Part shown: piece after piece, positions 1 to 6,267 of the stretch
Position numbering within the stretch: position 1 is the stretch's first letter
Layout of the letters: the number at the start of each line of letters is the position of its first letter
Assembly: GCA_028818995.1 (NCBI GenBank)
Contig: JAPPMR010000551.1
Coordinates: 1-9,987 of the forward strand
Direction of reading: 5' to 3'
Length of the DNA stretch: 9,987 bases
From: Candidatus Poribacteria bacterium
GTDB lineage: Bacteria > Poribacteria > WGA-4E > WGA-3G
Made by a program: the position numbers and the translations under genes
Notes under the pieces: generated by a model
Told to the model about the DNA's origin: nothing
The model's input: the letters and a program-made list of their open reading frames with translations, nothing else
Database searches by the model: none

Positions 1-17
1 ATCGAAATCAACGGTAT

Positions 18-82
18 GAATGCCATTTAGGCATTCACCGCCTACAGGATTTGAAATCGGGCTTTCAAAGCCCTCCAACTAT
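18..82. repeat. Pair of REP-like palindromic units
   Basis: Two perfect short palindromes lie close together. The first (18-36) has 7-bp arms GAATGCC/GGCATTC around the loop ATTTA. The second (59-73) is GGGCTTT-C-AAAGCCC, which folds as a 5-bp stem with a 5-nt loop. Each is followed, after exactly 5 nt, by CTAC (42-45) or CTAT (79-82). Read on the minus strand this is a GTAG- or ATAG-type tetranucleotide 5' of a hairpin, which is the arrangement of bacterial REP sequences. No T-run follows either hairpin, so they are not typical intrinsic terminators. The repeat nature cannot be proven from one locus. Confidence 0.5.
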
Positions 83-93
83 TTATGATAGGT

Positions 94-123
94 TGTACAT
101 AAATGTTCATACGGAATTAAAAT
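94..123 (+). promoter_or_regulatory. Weak candidate sigma-70 promoter for the TPR gene
   Basis: TGTACA (94-99) and TAAAAT (118-123) are separated by 18 nt and match the -35 and -10 consensus at 4/6 and 5/6. Transcription would start near 130, just upstream of the start chosen at 177 and too late for an ATG at 129. In an AT-rich stretch this match is only suggestive. Confidence 0.25.
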
Positions 124-176
124 TTAACATGGAATCGCACATAAACCTTATTCAAATTCGCAAATACACTATACGA

Positions 177-1442
177 ATGCTAAAATACGTAACAATACTT
201 ATCCTCTGTAGCGGGTTAGGGCACATTACCTATGCCAGTCCTCCCAACGAATACTTCCAACGCGGCGTAAAATATTTTGAAGAAGGTCGTTATAGTAAGG
301 CATTACAATCTTTTGACAAAGCCCTGCAATCTCAAACAGCAGATGCTGATCCTAATTGGTTTGCCGAAATTCATTTCCAAAAAGCAACCGCTTACCGCGC
401 GTTGGAGGAGCATGTGAAGGCTGTATCGGAATACAAGGCAGCGATCGCGCTCAACCCAAATTCTGCAGTTTTCTATAACGCACTCGGAATTACGCACTCG
501 GAACTCAAGCAATATAATGCCGCACTTAATGCTTATAAGAAGGCATTGCAGTTGTCCCCAATGACAGCGGAACCACACTATAATATCGGGTTGGTTTATC
601 TGAAACAGGGTGCTTTTCCGCTTGCTGTAGATGCGTTTAAAGAAGCGGTTACTATTGATGCAAAATGGTCAGATGCCCATAGCGGACTTGCTGAGGCATA
701 CTTAAAACAAGGGCTTCTTTCTCAAGCAGAAAAATCTTATGTGAAGGCAGTTCGTCTGAATCCAAGTGGAATCGGTGCGAATTTGGGTTTAGGTCAGGTA
801 TATGCTAAGCAGACACGGTATGATGACGCGATAACAAAGTTTAAGAAAGTTATTGATATCCAACATGATAACACGGATGCCCATTATCAACTCGCCCAGA
901 TATATATCAAACTTGGGGAAAAAGAAAAATCATCATCAGCAATGGAGTTTTTTAAAATTCTCCGCCACACTGATCCACTTCTTCAAAAAGCCCAGAAGTG
1001 GATCAAAATTCATCCAGATGATCCGAAAGGCTATAACAATCTCGGTATTGTTTACTTGACGCGCAAGCGGTATGACAAAGCAATTGAAAGCTATAAACAC
1101 GCAATTTCGCTTTCTCCAACTTTAGCCTCTTCCCACTACAATTTGGGACTTACCTATCACAAACAAGGAAATATAAAACTCGCAATTGAGGCATACCAAA
1201 AAGCAATCTCTGCAGATGCAACGCTTGCCATTGCCCATAATAATATCGCTGTTTGCTACACTGAATCGCAAGCGGACCTTAAAAAAGCACTATCCCACGC
1301 GCAGACCGCCACAGACCTCGCGCCAACTGAGGCGAATTATTGGGATACGCTCGCCACTGTTTACACTCAGCTTGGATTAAACAGTGAAGCAAAACATGCC
1401 CGCCAAAAGCAGGTTTCCCTCCTAACTACGTCGAAAAAATGA
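177..1442 (+). CDS. Secreted tetratricopeptide-repeat (TPR) protein
   Basis: A 421-residue protein built almost entirely of TPR units, which form helical scaffolds for protein-protein contacts. Residues 1-20 look like a Sec signal peptide (MLKYVTILIL core, then a probable cut after TYA). About eleven TPRs follow at roughly 24-57, 62-95, 96-129, 130-163, 164-197, 198-231, a degenerate one at 232-262, then 283-316, 317-350, 351-385 and 386-415. Many carry the usual pattern, for example YNNLGIVYLTRKRYDKAIESY. Residues 263-282 form a linker. The frame is open upstream to a TTG at 51, and an ATG exists at 129. The ATG at 177 was chosen because it places a normal signal peptide at the N terminus; no start has a clear Shine-Dalgarno. 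The stop overlaps the next start (ATGA), so this protein is probably made with, and may work with, the FG-GAP protein that follows. Its partner and exact role are unknown. Confidence 0.85.
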   Translation: MLKYVTILILCSGLGHITYASPPNEYFQRGVKYFEEGRYSKALQSFDKALQSQTADADPNWFAEIHFQKATAYRALEEHVKAVSEYKAAIALNPNSAVFYNALGITHSELKQYNAALNAYKKALQLSPMTAEPHYNIGLVYLKQGAFPLAVDAFKEAVTIDAKWSDAHSGLAEAYLKQGLLSQAEKSYVKAVRLNPSGIGANLGLGQVYAKQTRYDDAITKFKKVIDIQHDNTDAHYQLAQIYIKLGEKEKSSSAMEFFKILRHTDPLLQKAQKWIKIHPDDPKGYNNLGIVYLTRKRYDKAIESYKHAISLSPTLASSHYNLGLTYHKQGNIKLAIEAYQKAISADATLAIAHNNIAVCYTESQADLKKALSHAQTATDLAPTEANYWDTLATVYTQLGLNSEAKHARQKQVSLLTTSKK

Positions 1443-3139
1443 GATGTGTGTGTTCCCTTCTACTGTGCTTGACTTTCTTGAGTGCTCCCGCGTATACAGA
1501 GGTTCAATTTGTTGATGTAACTACCACTGCGGGAATTGATTTTCAACACGTAGACGGTAGAACTGGTGAAAAATATCTTATTGAAACACTCGGTTCAGGT
1601 GCGCTTTTCTTTGATTTTAACCGTGATGGTAACCTTGACCTGTATATTGTTAACGCTGCACACACACCATCGCCTATACAAACAACAGAACCGTCCACAA
1701 ATTCTGCTAATCTCCCGAAAAATTTGCTTTATCAGAACAATGGAGATGGGACATTTACCGATGTCACGCTAAAAGCAGGTGTTGGCGACACCGGATATGG
1801 TGTTGGTTGTGCTGCTGCAGACATTAACAACGATGGCTATCCCGAAATATATATAACAAATTTTGGAAGCAACCGCCTCTATTACAACAATGGAGATGGC
1901 ACTTTTACTGACATCACTGAAAAGGCAGGTGTTGGCGATAAACGTTGGGGAACAGGTTGTGCTTTTCTGGATTATAACTTAGATGGATACGTAGACCTCT
2001 ATGTTGTTAACTATATGATATTTTCTACTGAGGGAAACCAAGGGTGGGAGTCACATGGTACCCGTATCTATTGTAGCCCTGTGGATCAAATGGATAACAG
2101 TCGTTTCAAGAGTGAACCTGACATTCTCTATCGTAATAACGGAGATGGCACTTTCACAGATGCCACCGATACAGTAGGGATTTCACACCGCGCCCTCGGA
2201 CTTGCTGTTGCAGTAGGAGATTATGATAATGACGGTGATCCTGACTTACACATTGCTAACGATATGGAACCTGACCTACTATATGAAAATAATGGTGATG
2301 GGACTTTTACTGATGTTACAGACTTTACCGGTACAGGATACGACGAAAATGGTATACCCGGCAGCGGCATGGGGAGTGCATTTGGGGATTATAATAACGA
2401 TGGATACTTTGATTTAGTTGTGAGCAACGCCCCTTCTCAACATGTAATCCTCTACCACAATGACAATGCTCAGTTTTTTACAGATGTATCCTTCTCTTCC
2501 GGCATCGGTGCAGTGACCCTACCATACTTTAAGTGGGCAGTTGATTTTTTAGATTACAACAATGATGGTCTTCAAGACATCTATGTTTCCAATGGACATC
2601 TTCAAGACAACATTGCGCTTTTTTCGGATGCCACTTATGCACAAACAGACCTGCTATTCCAGAACAATCACCGAAACGGAAAACACACTTTTTCCGATGT
2701 TTCTGCCCAAGTCGGATTAACACAACTGCCCAAAATGGTAGGTAGAGGTGCAGCTTTTGGTGATTACGATAACGATGGGGATATTGATGTTTTTCTAAAT
2801 CACTCCAATCAACCTGCAAAACTTCTTCGCAACGATGGTGGAAATACTAACAATTGGATTACAATTCACACTATCGGCACGCAGAGCAACGCGTCCGGGA
2901 TCGGCACGAAAATTACTTTAAAATCAGATGCACTCTCACTTGTTAAAGAGGTTCATAGCGGTTCCAGTTATCTCTCACAGAACGATCTGCGCGTTCACTT
3001 TGGACTTGGAAAGAACACAAAGATTGACTCGCTTGAACTTCACTGGCCAAGTGGACATAAAGATAAGTTTTTTGATTTCAAGGCAAATCAAATTCTTCAT
3101 ATTAAAGAGGGACATGGGCTTGTAGATACAACAAAATGA
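1439..3139 (+). CDS. Secreted FG-GAP/VCBS repeat protein with ASPIC/UnbV domain (CRTAC1-like)
   Basis: A 566-residue exported protein. Residues 1-20 form a signal peptide (MRCVCSLLLCLTFLSAPAYT). Seven FG-GAP-type repeats carry a calcium-binding DxxxDGxxD/E loop at residues 59-67, 128-136, 178-186, 261-269, 317-325, 372-380 and 442-450, as expected of a seven-bladed integrin-alpha-like beta-propeller. The spacers repeat NNGDGTFTDVT-like strands (residues 100-110, 150-160, 233-243, 284-294), with weaker copies later. An ASPIC/UnbV domain closes the protein at about 471-545, with SNASGIGTKI (483-492), HFGLG (520-524) and HWPSG (535-539). This order is that of the CRTAC1 family. The start overlaps the TPR stop by 4 nt and has no Shine-Dalgarno of its own, so translational coupling is likely. 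A role in surface adhesion or matrix binding is possible but inferred only from the fold. Confidence 0.9.
   Translation: MRCVCSLLLCLTFLSAPAYTEVQFVDVTTTAGIDFQHVDGRTGEKYLIETLGSGALFFDFNRDGNLDLYIVNAAHTPSPIQTTEPSTNSANLPKNLLYQNNGDGTFTDVTLKAGVGDTGYGVGCAAADINNDGYPEIYITNFGSNRLYYNNGDGTFTDITEKAGVGDKRWGTGCAFLDYNLDGYVDLYVVNYMIFSTEGNQGWESHGTRIYCSPVDQMDNSRFKSEPDILYRNNGDGTFTDATDTVGISHRALGLAVAVGDYDNDGDPDLHIANDMEPDLLYENNGDGTFTDVTDFTGTGYDENGIPGSGMGSAFGDYNNDGYFDLVVSNAPSQHVILYHNDNAQFFTDVSFSSGIGAVTLPYFKWAVDFLDYNNDGLQDIYVSNGHLQDNIALFSDATYAQTDLLFQNNHRNGKHTFSDVSAQVGLTQLPKMVGRGAAFGDYDNDGDIDVFLNHSNQPAKLLRNDGGNTNNWITIHTIGTQSNASGIGTKITLKSDALSLVKEVHSGSSYLSQNDLRVHFGLGKNTKIDSLELHWPSGHKDKFFDFKANQILHIKEGHGLVDTTK
1736..1963 (+). 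repeat. 150-bp in-frame tandem repeat inside the FG-GAP gene
   Basis: Two nucleotide-similar units are offset by exactly 150 bp. AACAATGGAGATGG occurs at 1736 and 1886, GCAGGTGTTGGCGA at 1775 and 1925, and GGTTGTGCT at 1805 and 1955. The offset equals 50 codons, about one propeller blade. More diverged copies of the first motif lie near 2135 and 2288. This points to blade duplication by internal recombination. Confidence 0.7.
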
Positions 3140-3164
3140 ACACTATTTTGCTGATACAAAAAGG

Positions 3165-3193
3165 TTGACAACTGGATTTAGATAGGGTATCAT
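3165..3193 (+). promoter_or_regulatory. Strong sigma-70-type promoter
   Basis: A perfect -35 box TTGACA (3165-3170) is followed after an ideal 17-nt spacer by TATCAT (3188-3193), a 5/6 match to the -10 box. Transcription would start near 3200 and leave a leader of about 65 nt before the dioxygenase start codon. It lies in the 125-nt gap after the FG-GAP gene, so the dioxygenase and carrier genes probably form a separate unit. Confidence 0.7.
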
Positions 3194-3264
3194 AACGCCA
3201 ATATCATATTTGTATAAAACGAAATTACAACAGATTTAAAATATTTTAGGGAGAGAACTTATCA

Positions 3265-4086
3265 ATGGCAATTACGGATGCAATGCCAGAACTCAAGCGT
3301 AAACTACAATTCTTCCCTGTTGAAAATAAACACCCATCAACGTTGATGCCTGAGCAAATCCAACACTTTAACGAAAACGGATTTATCTGTCCTTTAGACG
3401 TTTTCTCTGAAGCAGAAATCTCGCAGCACCGTGAGTATTTTAACCAACTTATGGAAAAAGTTTTGGCGGACGGTGGAAACGGTTATTCCATTAACGGATG
3501 GCATACACGTAGTGCAGGTATTCACGACCTCATTACTGAAGACAGAATACTGGATTATGTCCAAGACCTACTTGGTGAAAACCTTATCTGTTGGGGGACT
3601 CACTACTTCTGTAAACTTCCTGGCGATGAAAAACAGGTAAGTTGGCATCAGGATGCCTCTTACTGGCCCCTCTCTCCGAGTAAAACCGTCACAGTATGGC
3701 TCGCAATTGATGATGCCTCCGTTGAAAACGGTGCGATGGCTGTTATTCCAAAATCACATTTACACGGACAGATCGCTTTTGAAAGAAGCACAGCAGAGGA
3801 AAAGAATGTACTTGGACAGACTGTTCATGAACCGGAACAATTTGGTGACGCGCCTGTACCGTTTGAAATGAAAGCAGGGCAGCTTTCGTTGCATTCGGAT
3901 TTACTATTACACGGTTCAGAACCAAACACATCAGACAGACGTCGATGTGGTTTAACCATGCGATTTGTTCCACCAGAAGTCCAGGCATCGAACAATTGGA
4001 ACCAAAGGGCTATTATTGCCAGAGGCACTGATTCGAATAGGCATTGGGTTCACAACCCACGTCCTGCTGAGGATACCCTCCCGTAA
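3265..4086 (+). CDS. PhyH-family Fe(II)/2-oxoglutarate-dependent dioxygenase
   Basis: A 273-residue cytoplasmic enzyme of the phytanoyl-CoA dioxygenase (PhyH) family, which hydroxylates organic substrates using Fe(II), O2 and 2-oxoglutarate. The metal triad is intact: H128 and D130 in the motif WHQDASYW, and H216 in LHSDLLLHGSEPN. R227 is the likely 2-oxoglutarate carboxylate ligand, 11 residues after the distal histidine. The jelly-roll core appears to run from about residue 30 (QIQHFNENGFI) to 235. Because the HxD aspartate is present, it should act as a hydroxylase and not as a SyrB2-type halogenase. The ATG at 3265 is preceded by AGGGAG (3248-3253), 11 nt upstream, and by a strong promoter. 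The substrate cannot be told; phytanoyl-CoA itself is not implied. A carrier gene follows after 30 nt. Just past the stop, another frame reads NSNGYHEFP before its own stop, which could reflect a recent C-terminal frameshift. Confidence 0.9.
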   Translation: MAITDAMPELKRKLQFFPVENKHPSTLMPEQIQHFNENGFICPLDVFSEAEISQHREYFNQLMEKVLADGGNGYSINGWHTRSAGIHDLITEDRILDYVQDLLGENLICWGTHYFCKLPGDEKQVSWHQDASYWPLSPSKTVTVWLAIDDASVENGAMAVIPKSHLHGQIAFERSTAEEKNVLGQTVHEPEQFGDAPVPFEMKAGQLSLHSDLLLHGSEPNTSDRRRCGLTMRFVPPEVQASNNWNQRAIIARGTDSNRHWVHNPRPAEDTLP

Positions 4087-4116
4087 CAGCAATGGCTACC
4101 ATGAATTTCCGTAAGT

Positions 4117-5427
4117 ATGGATATAAATAATAGCACCCGAAGCGTGTCCCGCTACTTCTCAGAGTTTGTTAATCTCCCACGTCGTATCCTTTTTGCTGCA
4201 TTTGCTATCTCTGCTGCAGCGAGTTTTCTCTTATGCGGGTATGAGTTTATCCGCGCCGTCTCAGATTCCTTATTCATTGAGGTATACACGGCAAAAAACC
4301 TTCCGTGGGTAATGACGGCTGTTCCACCCAGTGTGCTTTTAATTCTTTGCCCCTATGGACTTTTCCTCTCGTGGCTTGGTGCCACGCGCACCTTAGCGAT
4401 AACCTCTATTCTATCAGGGGCTTTGATCTTATCATGCTACTTTGCACTTTCAAGCGGGATAGGTTTCGCTGCTGCTATTATTTATGTTTTTCGTGAAGCG
4501 TACATTGTAATCATCCTTGAACAATTCTGGTCTTTTGTCAACAGTACTCTCAAATCTAAACAAGCAAAAACAATAAATGGCCCCTTTTGTGCAATTGCCT
4601 CAGTCGGATCTGTTATCGGAGGGAAACTTGTAGCAAGATGGGCAGAAACGCTGGGATCAGAAACGCTACTTGTGTTCGCTGCCAGTTCCCTCATACCAGC
4701 GGCAATTTTCGGTGTAATCGCTTACGCCCTTGCTGGGGAACCGAAACCAACTGTGGCTGAGGAAGGTGGACGACGTGGACACTTAGGTCTAAAGACGTTT
4801 TTTAGTTCTAAATATTTGGTTTTCATAGGTTTGCTGATTATAAGTACTCAAGTCATCTCAACTGTACTTGATCTCCGATTCAAAGGTCTGGTAGAAATGG
4901 ATTTCCCTGTCAAAGATACCAGAACTGCGTATATCGGCAACTTTTATGGAAACCTCGGCGCGGTCTCAGCCGTTTTGCAACTGATTGTTGTACCTTTAGC
5001 ACTCCGATTTGTCTCTATCCGGATTATCCATATCGGCATTCCCATCATGCACCTGATTAACGGGTTAGTTCTGACTCTTAAGCCATCGCTTGGTACTGCA
5101 GCAAGAGCCTTTCTAACATTTAAAGCGCTTGATTATTCACTTTTTCGTGCTGCCAAAGAATTATTTTATATACCGCTTTCCTATGATGAGCGTTACCGCG
5201 CTAAACAGATTATCGATTCTTTCCTATACCGTTCTGCCAAAGGTGGAAGTGCGGGTGTCATTGCATTAATTGGTCTGGGTATAAAAACTATTCCCGGTAT
5301 GGCCTATTCCATTGCAGCTATGGCAGCATCATGTATATGGGGTGGACTTGTCACGAATTTGACGTCACAATATCAAAAGTTAGAAAAAACCGATAAAAAC
5401 GTTGACAATGAAACTTCCATTGTGTAA
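4117..5427 (+). CDS. NTP/NDP-exchanger (TLC/NTT) family transporter
   Basis: A 436-residue inner-membrane protein with about twelve hydrophobic segments, the first starting near residue 23 and the last ending near 425. It resembles the ATP/ADP carrier (TLC/NTT) family, a branch of the major facilitator fold. The best marks are EQFWSFVNSTLKSKQAK followed by a glycine-rich helix (IASVGSVIGGKL), and KALDYSLFRAAKELFYIPLS (starting at residue 336) followed by a charged loop and SFLYRSAKGGSAG. The second matches the family pattern of a lysine-containing helix, a KE-x-YIPL motif and an R-x-x-KGG-S loop. True energy-parasite NTTs are longer, at about 500 residues; distant homologues with unproven substrates occur in free-living bacteria. 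Nucleotide exchange is therefore possible but not established. The start lies 30 nt after the dioxygenase stop with only a weak TAAG upstream, suggesting co-transcription. A generic MFS transporter is the alternative. Confidence 0.75.
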   Translation: MDINNSTRSVSRYFSEFVNLPRRILFAAFAISAAASFLLCGYEFIRAVSDSLFIEVYTAKNLPWVMTAVPPSVLLILCPYGLFLSWLGATRTLAITSILSGALILSCYFALSSGIGFAAAIIYVFREAYIVIILEQFWSFVNSTLKSKQAKTINGPFCAIASVGSVIGGKLVARWAETLGSETLLVFAASSLIPAAIFGVIAYALAGEPKPTVAEEGGRRGHLGLKTFFSSKYLVFIGLLIISTQVISTVLDLRFKGLVEMDFPVKDTRTAYIGNFYGNLGAVSAVLQLIVVPLALRFVSIRIIHIGIPIMHLINGLVLTLKPSLGTAARAFLTFKALDYSLFRAAKELFYIPLSYDERYRAKQIIDSFLYRSAKGGSAGVIALIGLGIKTIPGMAYSIAAMAASCIWGGLVTNLTSQYQKLEKTDKNVDNETSIV

Positions 5428-5430
5428 AAT
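5402..5430 (+). promoter_or_regulatory. Near-consensus promoter across the carrier stop codon
   Basis: TTGACA (5402-5407) is followed after exactly 17 nt by TAAAAT (5425-5430), a 5/6 match to the -10 box. The -10 overlaps the stop codon of the carrier gene. Transcription would begin near 5437, about 30 nt before the lipoprotein start, giving the lipoprotein-liv run its own promoter. Confidence 0.65.
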
Positions 5431-5455
5431 ATAGATTAGAAACTAACGTTGAAAT

Positions 5456-5460
5456 GGAGG
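5456..5460 (+). promoter_or_regulatory. Shine-Dalgarno that sets the lipoprotein start
   Basis: GGAGG at 5456-5460 lies 8 nt before an in-frame GTG at 5469. The upstream ATG at 5454 overlaps this site and has no Shine-Dalgarno of its own, so GTG 5469 is the better start. Confidence 0.75.
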
Positions 5461-5468
5461 ACAAAGGC

Positions 5469-6263
5469 GTGACATATCATTTTTTGAGAGGTATGCCAAC
5501 ACAATTGCTTTATTTCGGTGTGTTTATTTTCGTCGGTGCATTGTTAGTCGGTTGTGCTGTCGCCCCCCAGCCTTCGATTGATGTCTACATAGAGGCGATT
5601 GAAGGACAGACAAACACAAAAATAGATCCCGAAACTGGTGCCGTTACCGTTTTACAAAAAGGTGTTGCTGTTACCATTGAACCGCTTAATGAAGTGGAGA
5701 TTTTTGAACTAACTGATGATCCGCGCATCAATCCTTATCTCATTGTAGGAAACCGTGGTAATGTTGAACCTATCTATACAGTTTTTCAAATGACTGTTCA
5801 CAATCTTGATACGCCACGAGTTTTGGTTGAAGAATCTGCTACGCTACTGGATAAGAATGGTGCTCAATATGCCAATCTACCTTATGATTACTTTGAAGAC
5901 CTCTACGCCAACGTGACTCGTTCTGAGAATAACGCTTTACCCACAAGAACATATCCACATTACCATCCTCCCTATCACAGCTATTATCCATACTACCGAA
6001 CTTACTTGGATGTTGCGGCATTAGAGGAAGGACAAGCGGTAGTTGCGGAGAGTCTCTTTGAAAGTGGGAAGTTGTTCAAAGGTGCTAAGCGGAGAGGGCT
6101 TTTAATTTTTGACCGACTCGACCTTGACAATACGGAATTGAGGGTAATTGTCCCCGAAATCAGTGTTGTGAATTCAGATAGCAAGCAGGAAAAATTGAAA
6201 TTTAACTTTGATTTTAGGCAGGTTGTTACTGAGAAATCTGCTATTGAACGAAGGGAGTATTGA
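5469..6263 (+). CDS. Uncharacterised lipoprotein with a Tyr/His/Pro-rich patch
   Basis: A 264-residue protein of unrecognised family. A hydrophobic signal (about residues 13-28) ends in the lipobox LVGC, so Cys29 should be lipidated. The residue after it is Ala, which by the enterobacterial Lol rule favours the outer membrane. The body looks rich in beta strands (VEIFELTDDPRINPYLIVGN, IYTVFQMTVHNLD, GLLIFDRLDLDNTELRVIVP) and recalls DUF4352/telokin-like immunoglobulin folds, though this is only an impression. Residues 161-179 form an unusual aromatic stretch rich in Tyr, His and Pro that could bind metal or pack on a surface. The GTG start is chosen from GGAGG 8 nt upstream; an ATG at 5454 would add five residues. 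The stop is 4 nt before the binding-protein start, and that gene's Shine-Dalgarno lies inside this frame, so the two are co-expressed. It may assist the transporter, but its function is unknown. Confidence 0.8.
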   Translation: MTYHFLRGMPTQLLYFGVFIFVGALLVGCAVAPQPSIDVYIEAIEGQTNTKIDPETGAVTVLQKGVAVTIEPLNEVEIFELTDDPRINPYLIVGNRGNVEPIYTVFQMTVHNLDTPRVLVEESATLLDKNGAQYANLPYDYFEDLYANVTRSENNALPTRTYPHYHPPYHSYYPYYRTYLDVAALEEGQAVVAESLFESGKLFKGAKRRGLLIFDRLDLDNTELRVIVPEISVVNSDSKQEKLKFNFDFRQVVTEKSAIERREY

Positions 6264-6267
6264 TAAA

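Noticed and set aside
18..36. Intrinsic terminator for a gene to the left
   Set aside because: The perfect stem is not followed by a T-tract on either strand.
51..176. Upstream extension of the TPR protein to a TTG at 51 or the ATG at 129
   Set aside because: The extension would translate part of the second palindrome, has no ribosome-binding site, and would push the signal peptide 16-42 residues inward.
3646..3654. SyrB2-type halogenase signature
   Set aside because: The HxD motif keeps its aspartate (WHQDASYW); halogenases replace it with Ala or Gly.
4092..4130. Short leader peptide frame (MATMNFRKYGYK) before the carrier gene
   Set aside because: It has no ribosome-binding site, shows no regulatory amino-acid run, and overlaps the carrier start; chance is more likely.
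6208..6267. Longer livJ starting at 6208 inside the lipoprotein gene
   Set aside because: The extra residues precede a normal lipoprotein signal, and AAGGGAG at 6251-6257 clearly serves the ATG at 6268.
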